The notes below the pieces were generated by a model, which searched no databases, had not been told where the DNA came from, and saw only the letters and a list, made by a program, of their open reading frames with translations. The position numbers and the translations under genes were made by a program. Of a DNA stretch of 64,000 bases, positions 37,360-45,641 are shown in pieces. Position 1 is the stretch's first letter; each line of letters begins with the position of its first letter. Origin of the DNA: Woeseiaceae bacterium (lineage in GTDB: Bacteria; Pseudomonadota; Gammaproteobacteria; Steroidobacterales; Woeseiaceae). The DNA is taken from assembly GCA_021773035.1 (NCBI GenBank), contig JAJFKU010000016.1, positions 157,715 through 221,714 on the forward strand, read 5' to 3'.

Positions 37360-37391
37360 CAACATAAGTCTCTCTGAAGTATGCCCACACA

Positions 37392-38594
37392 ATGGAATCT
37401 ACATTTCTCGCGCGTCAACCCATTTACGATCGTGAACTCAGTGTTTACGCGTACGAGCTTCTGTACCGCAGCAACGAGGAAAACCACGCTGTGGTTGCCG
37501 ATGGCGACCAGGCCACAACCGAGGTGGTGGTCAATTCGATGATGGATATCGGTCTGGGCAGTATTGTCGGCCGCCGCCCCGCATTTATTAACATGACTCG
37601 CGGTTTCCTCACCGGCGAACTGCCACTGCCCGCCATGCATGAGCAGGTGGTGCTGGAAGTGCTCGAAGATATCTCGCCAGACGAAGAGCTGATCGCCGGC
37701 TTGAAGTCACTCGCGGCTTCCGGCTATCAAATTGCACTCGATGATTTCGTATACCGCCCTGAACTGGCCCCGCTGGTGGAGATTGCTCACATTATCAAGC
37801 TGGACATACTGGCGATGTCGTCAGACGAACTCGAGTCGCATGTCCACCTACTCCGCGACTATCCGGTCAAACTGCTGGCCGAAAAGGTAGAAACACAGGA
37901 CGATCTTGAACGCTGCCAGGCACTCGATTTCGACTACTACCAGGGCTATTTCTTTTGCAAGCCCAAGATCGTTGCCGGTAGCCGTCCCGAAGGAAACCGC
38001 ATCATAGTCCTTGAGCTCATGGCCAAACTTCAGGACTCCGCGATCGGTATCGGCGAGTTGGAACAAGTGATTGCCAGGGATGCCTCGCTCGCCTACCGGC
38101 TGTTGCGCTATGTCAACTCGTCATTTTTTGGGTTTACGTCAAGCGTCGAATCAATACAGCATGCTCTGAGCTTGCTGGGGCCGGCCAAGGTCAGGCAATG
38201 GGCTAGCCTGATCCTGATGCTGCGACTGGGCGACGACAAACCAGCCGAATTACTGGTCACCGGCATGCTCAGAGCGAAAATGTGTGAACTCGTCGGAGTC
38301 GGGGATGAGGTGGTAGCTGCCGATCAGTATTTCACGGTCGGACTGTTCTCAATTCTCGACGCACTAATGGATATGCCGCTGTTGGAAGTGCTGACGACTT
38401 TGCCGCTCACCGACGAAGCCAAACGCGCTCTGAGCGACTATTCCGGCCGACTGGGCGATACGCTGCGAGGAGTTCTTGACTACGAACAAGGTCACTGGGA
38501 TCGACTAAACAATGCGACCGGAGCAACTTTTCAGGCGGCCTACCTCGACGCCTTGCAGTGGCATCGTGACTCGCAGCAGATGCTGGCTTCCTGA
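37392..38594 (+). CDS. EAL-HDOD (YuxH-type) signalling protein, catalytic EAL motif degenerate
   Basis: 400 residues. EAL-like domain (about 1-190) followed by an HDOD domain (about 200-390), the YuxH plan. The family start F-L-A-R-Q-P-I-Y-D is present. Where active phosphodiesterases have E-A-L/E-V-L it has Y-E-L-L-Y-R, and other metal ligands look incomplete, so it probably binds or senses and does not cut c-di-GMP. HDOD part: A-S-L-A-Y-R-L-L-R-Y-V-N-S-S-F-F. Inserted on the plus strand between fleQ and fleSR, with its own sigma-28 promoter, which points to a role in flagellar or c-di-GMP signalling. Confidence 0.88.
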   Translation: MESTFLARQPIYDRELSVYAYELLYRSNEENHAVVADGDQATTEVVVNSMMDIGLGSIVGRRPAFINMTRGFLTGELPLPAMHEQVVLEVLEDISPDEELIAGLKSLAASGYQIALDDFVYRPELAPLVEIAHIIKLDILAMSSDELESHVHLLRDYPVKLLAEKVETQDDLERCQALDFDYYQGYFFCKPKIVAGSRPEGNRIIVLELMAKLQDSAIGIGELEQVIARDASLAYRLLRYVNSSFFGFTSSVESIQHALSLLGPAKVRQWASLILMLRLGDDKPAELLVTGMLRAKMCELVGVGDEVVAADQYFTVGLFSILDALMDMPLLEVLTTLPLTDEAKRALSDYSGRLGDTLRGVLDYEQGHWDRLNNATGATFQAAYLDALQWHRDSQQMLAS

Positions 38595-38602
38595 AATCCG
38601 AA

Positions 38603-39946
38603 TCAGGCGATATTGTACTTGCCGATTTTCTCTACCAGCGTGGTACGGCGCATATTGAGTAGCCGCGCCGCTTTCGCGACAATACCGGACGACGCCTGCA
38701 TCGCCTGACCGATCAGATCCTGCTCGACGTTTTGCAGGTGTTCTTTCAGGTTAGCGTGAGTCATTTGCATCGCTTCGCTTACGTAGTTGATCTCAGCCGC
38801 CGGTTCTGGCTGGGCTTCCCGATACTTTGGTGGCAAATCGTCCACATCAATGATCCCCTCCGGTTTAACGATCGCAAGGCGTTCAACGAGATTGCTCAGC
38901 TCGCGTATATTGCCCGGCCAACTGTAGTTCGCAAGCACCTGCACCGCCTCAGGGCTGATTCGAAGGTTTTGCGTATCATCGCCGCAATGTGAAATCAGCA
39001 GCTCATCGAGTAACTGCGGTAAATCGGAAACCCGTTTGAACAACGGCGGCATTTCGATCGGGAAGACATTCAGCCGGTAGTAGAGATCCTCCCGGAACTC
39101 ACCATCCTCAACGGCCTGTGGCAAATCGCGATGCGTTGCCGCGACGATCCGCACATCGCATTGCTGGGTCTTGCCGCTGCCCACGCGTTCGAACGTGCGT
39201 TCTTGTAGCACTCTCAGCAGCTTTACCTGCATCGGCAAACTCATGTCTCCGATCTCGTCGAGAAACAGGGTGCCGCCCTCCGCCAGCTCAAAGCGGCCAA
39301 TCCTAGAGTTTATCGCGCCGGTAAAAGCGCCCTTTTCATGGCCGAATAGTTCACTTTCGAGCAAATCCGCCGGAATCGCACCGCAGTTGATGGGTACGAA
39401 GGGTTTGTCAGCCCGGTCGGAAAGCTGGTGTATTGTTCGCGCTACCAGTTCCTTGCCGGTTCCTGACTGTCCGGTCACCAGTACGTTGGTGTCGAAATCT
39501 GCCACTTGCTCGATCAGCTTGCGAACACCGCGAATAGAAGGCGAGCTGCCACTGATGCGCTGCCGCCGGTCCTGTCCCTGGTAGCGACCGGCTCGCTGTA
39601 GCAATCGCAGTAGCTGTGAACGACGCAACGGTAAGTCGAGTGACCAGCTGTGGCTGCCGGCGAGCTGTGGGGCCGCAGCGACTGCCTCCGGAAAGCAGAT
39701 GAAAGGAACGCCTGCATGTTCGGCACGGTATTCGCGTGCAACATTGTCCAACCCGGTCTCGGCTTGCAGGTCTCCCAGTACCGCGGCGATCACATCCTGA
39801 TCCGCGAATTCGCTGAGTGACGTGTCGTGGTCGGCTATGAGCGGCTCGTAGTTCAGGTACTTCAGGCGTCGACCGAAATCGGTTGCACGCGTTATGTTGG
39901 CGTCCAGAATCAGGACTTTCCCGGAAGTTACCTGTTGTGCTGTCAT
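38603..39946 (-). CDS. fleQ: FleQ/FlrA flagellar master regulator (sigma-54 activator)
   Basis: 447 residues. Receiver-like FleQ domain without phosphorylation site (about 1-115), AAA+ domain with Walker A G-Q-S-G-T-G-K-E (Glu to Gln compared with the usual GESGTGKE), GAFTGA loop intact, Walker B L-F-L-D-E-I-G-D, Fis-type DNA-binding end ([11 protein letters not shown]). The order fliD-fliS-fliT-fleQ-fleSR is that of Pseudomonas. Of the c-di-GMP-contacting positions I know in Pseudomonas FleQ, the Leu-Phe-Arg-Ser motif is not conserved as such, though an Arg is near. ATG 39946 has GAGG seven bases upstream; 39994 is less likely. Confidence 0.92.
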   Translation of the reverse strand: MTAQQVTSGKVLILDANITRATDFGRRLKYLNYEPLIADHDTSLSEFADQDVIAAVLGDLQAETGLDNVAREYRAEHAGVPFICFPEAVAAAPQLAGSHSWSLDLPLRRSQLLRLLQRAGRYQGQDRRQRISGSSPSIRGVRKLIEQVADFDTNVLVTGQSGTGKELVARTIHQLSDRADKPFVPINCGAIPADLLESELFGHEKGAFTGAINSRIGRFELAEGGTLFLDEIGDMSLPMQVKLLRVLQERTFERVGSGKTQQCDVRIVAATHRDLPQAVEDGEFREDLYYRLNVFPIEMPPLFKRVSDLPQLLDELLISHCGDDTQNLRISPEAVQVLANYSWPGNIRELSNLVERLAIVKPEGIIDVDDLPPKYREAQPEPAAEINYVSEAMQMTHANLKEHLQNVEQDLIGQAMQASSGIVAKAARLLNMRRTTLVEKIGKYNIA

Positions 39947-40045
39947 GCCGAACCTCTGTCGATTTATGTAAAGCCGCCTAACTGCCGTTAGCATAAACCT
40001 TCAAAAGTACTGAATTTGTGATCGAGGTCTCAATTACGAGCTTAT

Positions 40046-40375
40046 TTAACGTAATCCCACGGCCGGTCCGGTCCCGGCCGGCTGCCCGTAAGCGCGGGTG
40101 GCGACCTGACCACGACGGATTCCCGAGAGCTTTTGAGTAACGTCCGCTCGTGACGCGAGCGCCATGGTTCGAGCACGTTCCAGGCTCTCCCCAATGGACA
40201 TAACCAGCGCGCGACGCTCATTTTCAGGGACTTCGAGTACGGCGCCTTCGAGCCGAAACGCGAGTTGCTCCACGCGCCGCCAATCGCCCTTCGCCGCCAG
40301 GCGTTCCATCTGTTCGGCTATTTCAAGCGCCGGTAACTTCGGCTTTACGTCTATCGTCTCCCGACTGGCGTTCAT
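40046..40375 (-). CDS. fliT: FliT-like flagellar chaperone
   Basis: 109 residues, mainly helical: A-E-Q-M-E-R-L-A-A-K-G-D-W-R-R-V-E-Q-L-A followed by R-A-L-V-M-S-I-G-E-S. The D-W-x-x-V/I-x-x-L-A pattern is typical of FliT-like proteins found after fliS, chaperones for the cap protein FliD. I chose ATG 40375 (GGGAG upstream, 13 bases after fliS); the longer form would overlap fliS. The C-terminus is Arg/Gly/Pro rich. Confidence 0.75.
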   Translation of the reverse strand: MNASRETIDVKPKLPALEIAEQMERLAAKGDWRRVEQLAFRLEGAVLEVPENERRALVMSIGESLERARTMALASRADVTQKLSGIRRGQVATRAYGQPAGTGPAVGLR

Positions 40376-40388
40376 AGCGTTCTCCCGA

Positions 40389-40817
40389 TTAATTTTGTTG
40401 CGTGGCAGTGAATTTGGTGACCTCGGGATCATCGGCGATCGCGTCCCAGGCTTCCTTCAACTCGCCCAACAGTCCCGCTACCTCATCGAGTATGGCCGGA
40501 TCGTTGTTAAGATTTGCCTCAAGCAGGCGCTGCATCATATAAGCGTAGAGGGCGTCAAAATTGGCACACATTTTCTCGTTGGCCTTGTGATTCAGGCTAA
40601 CCTGCAGACCATTGATCACCCCGATTGCATCACCGATGGCCTTTCCTTTCTTCGCGACTTCGTTGCGTTCGATATATCCACGGGCGAAGCGAATTCTCTT
40701 TAACGCATGTTCCATCATTATCTGAATCAGGCGGTGTGGCGACGACTCGTCTACCTCGTTTATCGTGCCGATACGCTCATACTGCTTTAGCGCGTGTTCA
40801 CCTCTGGCTGTTTCCAT
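40389..40817 (-). CDS. fliS: flagellin export chaperone FliS
   Basis: 142 residues, a four-helix FliS protein: Q-Y-E-R-I-G near the start, S-P-H-R-L-I-Q-I-M-M-E and L-Y-A-Y-M-M-Q-R-L-L-E-A-N are family motifs. It binds the flagellin C-terminus before export. Lies between fliD and fliT. Confidence 0.95.
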   Translation of the reverse strand: METARGEHALKQYERIGTINEVDESSPHRLIQIMMEHALKRIRFARGYIERNEVAKKGKAIGDAIGVINGLQVSLNHKANEKMCANFDALYAYMMQRLLEANLNNDPAILDEVAGLLGELKEAWDAIADDPEVTKFTATQQN

Positions 40818-40838
40818 GATGCTGGGTTCCTTGTTAAC

Positions 40839-42230
40839 TTAGCTGCCGTTGGAGCTACCCACTCCAGGCAAGTTGTTCAATTGTTGAGAAAGAAAATTAC
40901 CGGTCGTGGACAGTTGTGAGAGCAGCGAGTCCAGCGCATTGAATTGTTTGAGCAAGCGCGTTTCCAGTGCGACGAGACGATCGTTCAATGCCTCCCGATC
41001 GTCGCTGTAGCTCTCGATCGTCGATGTCAGGCCCTGGGTACGCGTTTCCAGGATGCCATCGGATTCCAGAAAGCCGTCAGCGAGCGAGAACAGGCGGGTC
41101 GCATAGCCGTCCGTCGTCGAGAACAACTGCCCGAGTTTGACGAAGTCGTCTTGCAGAACAGCATCGAGAGTCTCGTCGTCGATCGACAGTTTGCCGTCAA
41201 GTTGTGTTTCGACGCCTATCTCCGCGAGCGTGGAGAACGGCGCATCGAGATCCTCGACCGCAGTACTCAGCTCGCGGCGTATCTGATCGCGAATACCGCG
41301 AACAGTAGAATCGCCGATCAACGGAGCGGCAGTCTCGTTTTCCGCATCGTAGGCCGTCAGATTGTCGATGGTGCTGATCAGGAGGTTGTAACTGTCGACA
41401 AAATCCGACACCAGTTTGCGCGTTGCCGCCTTGTCGTTCGCGATCGTCAGGCTTTCCTGCACGCCGCCCGTTTCCTGTATCACGTCAATCGTGACGCCCT
41501 CGACAGCCGCCGCGAACGTGTTACTGCTGTTCATGACGTCAAGACCGTCGATGCGAATCAACGCATCCTGCGGGGCAATTGATTCAGTCAGCGACATGAG
41601 ACTGTTCGCCGGGTCGTACTCAAGCGCACTCAGACCACCGTCACCGCCGCTTTGCGTAATCGTTATCGTGTTCGCCAGGCCCGTCGATTCCGCCGTTACG
41701 ATGAGATAGCTGCCGCTGTCTGCATTGACTATCGTTGCCGATACACCGGGATTGTCCGTAGCGGCGTTGATCGCATCGCGAATTCCGTCGAGGGAATTGT
41801 TCTCCGCGGTGATATCCAGAGTCATCGCCACCGCGCCGACAGCAACGGTCAGCGTACCCGTTCCGACAACTGCCGCAGCATCGGCGAATGCGCCCGATGT
41901 GAGTTTTTGCGCCTGTGCGAGCCGCACGACCTCGACAGCATAACTGGAAGGCAAGGCCGCCTCTCCGGCAGTCGCCGTGAAATAGTCCTCATTTCCGGAG
42001 CTTGCCGTTCTCGACAGGAACTTGTCCTGCGACTTCATCACGTCAAGCTTGTCGCGCAGGGCGGCAAGCGACGACTTGAGGCTGCCGAACCCGGAGAGTT
42101 TCCCCTGAGCACGTGCTTCCTTCTGCACTAATCTGGTCTCCAACGGTTGACCCTCCGCAGCAACCAACTGCTGCACGATTCCACCAATATCAAGGCCCGA
42201 TCCAGCTCCAGGTGAAGAAATACTAGCCAT
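40839..42230 (-). CDS. fliD: flagellar cap protein FliD
   Basis: 463 residues. Start I-S-S-P-G-A-G-S-G-L-D-I-G-G-I-V-Q-Q-L-V is the FliD N-terminal signature. Variable D2/D3 middle, then a C-terminal coiled-coil segment (about 385-445) ending in helices that match the filament. The cap folds flagellin at the tip. Preceded by its own sigma-54 site. Confidence 0.96.
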   Translation of the reverse strand: MASISSPGAGSGLDIGGIVQQLVAAEGQPLETRLVQKEARAQGKLSGFGSLKSSLAALRDKLDVMKSQDKFLSRTASSGNEDYFTATAGEAALPSSYAVEVVRLAQAQKLTSGAFADAAAVVGTGTLTVAVGAVAMTLDITAENNSLDGIRDAINAATDNPGVSATIVNADSGSYLIVTAESTGLANTITITQSGGDGGLSALEYDPANSLMSLTESIAPQDALIRIDGLDVMNSSNTFAAAVEGVTIDVIQETGGVQESLTIANDKAATRKLVSDFVDSYNLLISTIDNLTAYDAENETAAPLIGDSTVRGIRDQIRRELSTAVEDLDAPFSTLAEIGVETQLDGKLSIDDETLDAVLQDDFVKLGQLFSTTDGYATRLFSLADGFLESDGILETRTQGLTSTIESYSDDREALNDRLVALETRLLKQFNALDSLLSQLSTTGNFLSQQLNNLPGVGSSNGS

Positions 42231-42286
42231 AATTCAATCCCGATCCGCGATTATTGCGTTTGTCATCAACTCATAGAATTTCTAAC

Positions 42287-42302
42287 TACAAGAATCGTGC
42301 CA
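42287..42302 (-). promoter_or_regulatory. sigma-54 promoter of fliD operon
   Basis: Minus strand TGGCAC (42302-42297), five bases, TTGTA (42291-42287), one mismatch to TGGCAC-N5-TTGCA. It lies about 57 bases before the fliD start, in the 102-base gap after flaG. Confidence 0.75.
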
Positions 42303-42332
42303 AATTCACCATTGGCAACCGTTAGCTGTCGT

Positions 42333-42692
42333 TCAAACCAAGTCATCGTAGAGCCGTAGCGCGACGCTACCTTTGTCTGATACGTATGCCTTTGCCTCTT
42401 CCGGCGGTATCTGGCGTATGATCTCGCCTGTCTCGCTGTCCAACACCTGAATCACCGACTCACCGCTCTTCAGGTTTACCTGAAAACGCAGATCGCGACC
42501 GAGGCTGCGGCTGGCAATGTTCATCTTATTGGCCAGCGCCTCGAGGTCGGGCTTCTTCAAGTCCGGCAAGGTTTCGCCGGGGCCCGACTGCGCATTGCCC
42601 TCCGGTGCCGCAGTCCCTGCCTGTTGCTGCAGAGCCGCGAATTGGCCGGTAGCAGAAGACACAATCTTTACGTCTTGATCGGACATATTCAT
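42333..42692 (-). CDS. flaG: FlaG family protein
   Basis: 119 residues. Low-complexity N-terminal half, then the FlaG domain (about 55-119) with L-R-F-Q-V-N, S-V-I-Q-V-L-D-S-E-T-G-E-I-I-R-Q-I-P-P-E. FlaG proteins influence filament length in polar flagella; mechanism unclear. Between fliC and fliD as usual. ATG 42686 is an alternative start. Confidence 0.9.
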   Translation of the reverse strand: MNMSDQDVKIVSSATGQFAALQQQAGTAAPEGNAQSGPGETLPDLKKPDLEALANKMNIASRSLGRDLRFQVNLKSGESVIQVLDSETGEIIRQIPPEEAKAYVSDKGSVALRLYDDLV

Positions 42693-42716
42693 TCTTCCGG
42701 TCTGCCTAGTCTCTCG

Positions 42717-42742
42717 GGAAGGCGGCGTCCCTGCCGCCTTCC
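42717..42742. terminator. GC-rich hairpin between fliC and flaG
   Basis: Perfect 10-base arms GGAAGGCGGC (42717-42726) and GCCGCCTTCC (42733-42742) with a 6-base loop, starting 24 bases after the fliC stop. No T-run follows on the minus strand, so it may act as a partial terminator or an mRNA 3'-end stabiliser of the abundant fliC message. Confidence 0.55.
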
Positions 42743-42765
42743 GTCGAGTTGGATCTCAAACTGTC

Positions 42766-44205
42766 TTACTGCAGCAAACTTAGCGCCAGCTGAGGCTGTG
42801 CGTTCGCCTGCGAGAGTACCGATACACCGGCCTGTTGCAGAATCTGCGCCTTCGTCAGTGAAGACGTTTCCGCAGCGAAGTCAGCATCCTGAATCCGGCT
42901 GCGAGCAGCCGACAGATTCTGCGATACCGCCTGCAGGTTGGAGATGGTTGACTCGAAGCGATTCTGGATAGCACCGAAGCTACTGCGAAGGTCGCTGACC
43001 ACTGTCAGAGCAGAGTCGATACGATTGATCGCCGTCTCCGAGTTTGTAACGCTCAGCACATCGATACTATCGATAGTGACCGCATCCTTGGCAATCGTCG
43101 CCGCGTGACCGACATCAGCGAACTGACCGGTCATGACGATGTTGTTCGATGCTGACAACTGAACGTTGCCACGAACAACGCCTTCCTGAGCGGCGAGGAT
43201 GCCGGTACCGGTTGCCGCCGTGCCCAGCGTGATATTTTCAGTGATGTCGGTATTTCGGCCGTCGAGTGACGTGAACGTTATGTCCGTGCCGCTCACAGAA
43301 GCCGAAACGCCGGTCTGCGATGAGAACAGATTGACCTGTGCCACAACATCGGCTGCTGTCAGAGAAGCTCCGATCGCAACGTTGTCGGCGCCACTGAATA
43401 TCGCGGTTCCGTTGATGTCAAGCGCATAGGTCGTAGCGGTCGAACCAAGAGCACCGCCCACCGTGGCAAATGCACCGGTATGCGAGTTCGAAGCGGTCGC
43501 CGTCAAACCGGCAACACCGGCACTGTTGATTGCACGAACCTTGGAGTAAGCACTGTCGGCTTCCTGACCGTTGAGCCCTCCGGCAACGGATGCGGCTACG
43601 CTGACAGCGGATCCACTACCGACAGCGATGGTCAGACCGTTGTCGGTCAGGGCATTCGCCGTTACTGCTGTACCCGTGGTATTGGCGATCTGGCCGATCT
43701 GGCTGCTGCGCATACCGGTCGTCAGACTCACTCCGATGGTTTCACCAACGTTGGCACCGACCTGGAATTGGGCGTTACCGAATGTGCCGTCAAGTACCTT
43801 CCGGCCGTTGAACGACGTCTGTGCGGCGATACGCTCGATTTCAGCAACACGCTGTGTCACTTCCGCGTTCAAAGCCGCGCGATCCGATGCTGAGTTCGAG
43901 TCGTTCGCTGCCTGAACGGCCAGCTCACGAACGCGCTGCAGGTTATTGGTCAACTCACCAAGTGCGCTTTCTGCTGTCTGCGCCAGGGAAATACCGTCTG
44001 ACGCATTACGCGCCGCCTGGTTAAGACCGCGGATCTGTGTGGTGAAGCGCTCGGAAATCGCGAGACCTGCCGCGTCATCCTTGGCGCTGTTGATTCGCAG
44101 GCCCGTCGACAGCCGTTCCAGAGACTGATTCAGCAGACCTTGCGAACGATTCAAATTACGTTGTGCATTAAGCGAAGCAACGTTTGTATTAATCGTCTGT
44201 GCCAT
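42766..44205 (-). CDS. fliC: flagellin
   Basis: 479 residues, the only flagellin gene in the window. Conserved D0/D1 N-terminus (I-N-T-N-V-A-S-L-N-A-Q-R-N-L; L-R-I-N-S-A-K-D-D-A-A-G-L) and C-terminus (S-V-L-S-Q-A-N-A-Q-P-Q-L-A-L-S-L-L) form the filament core; the Ala/Thr/Gly-rich centre (about 170-390) is the variable surface. Exported with FliS. A sigma-28 promoter lies about 100 bases upstream. Confidence 0.97.
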   Translation of the reverse strand: MAQTINTNVASLNAQRNLNRSQGLLNQSLERLSTGLRINSAKDDAAGLAISERFTTQIRGLNQAARNASDGISLAQTAESALGELTNNLQRVRELAVQAANDSNSASDRAALNAEVTQRVAEIERIAAQTSFNGRKVLDGTFGNAQFQVGANVGETIGVSLTTGMRSSQIGQIANTTGTAVTANALTDNGLTIAVGSGSAVSVAASVAGGLNGQEADSAYSKVRAINSAGVAGLTATASNSHTGAFATVGGALGSTATTYALDINGTAIFSGADNVAIGASLTAADVVAQVNLFSSQTGVSASVSGTDITFTSLDGRNTDITENITLGTAATGTGILAAQEGVVRGNVQLSASNNIVMTGQFADVGHAATIAKDAVTIDSIDVLSVTNSETAINRIDSALTVVSDLRSSFGAIQNRFESTISNLQAVSQNLSAARSRIQDADFAAETSSLTKAQILQQAGVSVLSQANAQPQLALSLLQ

Positions 44206-44306
44206 TGTAATAACTCCTGATTAACAAAAAAGTCCCGGTACATATGTGCTGCCGGAAATCACCAAATGGCCGCGAATTCATGTTTCAGGACCACCGTTAC
44301 ACAGGG

Positions 44307-44333
44307 ATATCGGTCGGTAAATGCAGATCTTTA
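44307..44333 (-). promoter_or_regulatory. sigma-28 promoter of fliC
   Basis: Minus strand TAAA (44333-44330), exactly 15 bases, ACCGATAT (44314-44307); six of eight in the -10. About 100 bases of leader before fliC. The remaining part of the 240-base flgL-fliC gap shows no other clear element. Confidence 0.75.
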
Positions 44334-44445
44334 GGGATTAATTTGTGGAGCCGGTGAGAGACTACCGGCTGCCGCGGCGTTGCGATCGCAACTTTAGGCA
44401 CAGCGGTCAAAAGTGTGACGTAGTACTCTCTCTACCGTATTTCGA

Positions 44446-45639
44446 CTAGAAGTAGTTGAACAATGACAGTGACTGCGTGCGGACGAACGACTTTTGCGCC
44501 GCCTCGAGTGTGGAAACCTCCAGACTCAGCCGTGACAGCGCCTCGGCGTAGTCCAGGTCTTCAATTCCGGCCAGCATCTCCTGAAACGTAAGCGTATCGG
44601 CGCCGTTACTGTCTATCTGGTTTTCGATCGTCGCAAGTCTCGAGCCAACCTGAGTGCGAATATCGAGCACATTGGCGATCGACTGATCGATGTTCAGCAA
44701 TCCTGCGTTTACCGCGTTGTTGAAAGCGACTCGCGAAGCGTCGTCAGACGTCCCCTGCTCCAGCGCGGTGGCGATCTGATCCACTGTTTCAAAGACGTTC
44801 TGAAAACGGCTCGGAGACACCAGGAACTCGTCACCGGCCGCGGGCTGTCCGTTCAGTGAAAACTCGATACCGTTGAAAGTCACGTTGTCACCCGGCTGAA
44901 ACGCGCTCGTCGTTACAACCGCGGCCGACGAGTCCAGCACCTCGTAGTTACTCTCGTCGATGAAGCGAACCGTGTATTGGTCCTGCACCCAGAGACTGGG
45001 GTTGACGAGGCTGCCGGCGGCGAGCAGTCCAGTGCCGGTGTTGGCGCCCGCTGCTGCCGTCGAGAACGTACCGTTGCCGTCGCGTATGGCGAAAAATACC
45101 GCCGCGCCCGAATCTCCGTCAGCAACGCGGCGACCCTCGCCGATCTGAACAAAGCTCTGGCCCTGATCGCCGTTGTAGGTAAACGTCGAGCCTGTACTCG
45201 TAACCGCTACGGTATCCGCGCTGTTACCGGAAAATAGCTGTCCGCCGCTGCCATCCTGCTGATTCGCCAATTGCACCAACTGCTTGAGCTGCTCACGCAT
45301 CTCGATGGCAAGCAATCTTCGAGATTCGCCGTTCTGAGTGGCGTTATTTCCCTGCAGAGCGAGTTCGCGCACGCGCTGCAACACGTTGTTCACGGCGTTG
45401 AGCGCGGTCTCTTCCTGCGCCAGGCGGCTGGTCGCAATACCGGCATTGCGATCGAATTGTTCGAGCCGGCCAAGCGTTGTACGTAAGTTCAGCGCCTGCG
45501 ACGCGCCGATCGGATCGTCGGACGGCGACAGAATACGCCGCCGGCTCGCAATCTGCTGCTGCGTGCGATCAAGTGTCGACTGTATACGCTGCATCATATC
45601 CACTCCCCGCGTATACGCTGCGATCGTTGCAACCCGCAT
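44446..45639 (-). CDS. flgL: hook-filament junction protein FlgL
   Basis: 397 residues, flagellin-like ends: M-Q-R-I-Q-S-T-L-D-R-T-Q-Q-Q-I-A-S near residue 15 and L-D-Y-A-E-A-L-S-R-L-S-L-E-V-S-T-L-E-A-A-Q-x-S-F near the end. Slightly longer than the Salmonella protein owing to the central domain. Two bases after flgK. Confidence 0.95.
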   Translation of the reverse strand: MRVATIAAYTRGVDMMQRIQSTLDRTQQQIASRRRILSPSDDPIGASQALNLRTTLGRLEQFDRNAGIATSRLAQEETALNAVNNVLQRVRELALQGNNATQNGESRRLLAIEMREQLKQLVQLANQQDGSGGQLFSGNSADTVAVTSTGSTFTYNGDQGQSFVQIGEGRRVADGDSGAAVFFAIRDGNGTFSTAAAGANTGTGLLAAGSLVNPSLWVQDQYTVRFIDESNYEVLDSSAAVVTTSAFQPGDNVTFNGIEFSLNGQPAAGDEFLVSPSRFQNVFETVDQIATALEQGTSDDASRVAFNNAVNAGLLNIDQSIANVLDIRTQVGSRLATIENQIDSNGADTLTFQEMLAGIEDLDYAEALSRLSLEVSTLEAAQKSFVRTQSLSLFNYF

Positions 45640-45641
45640 GA

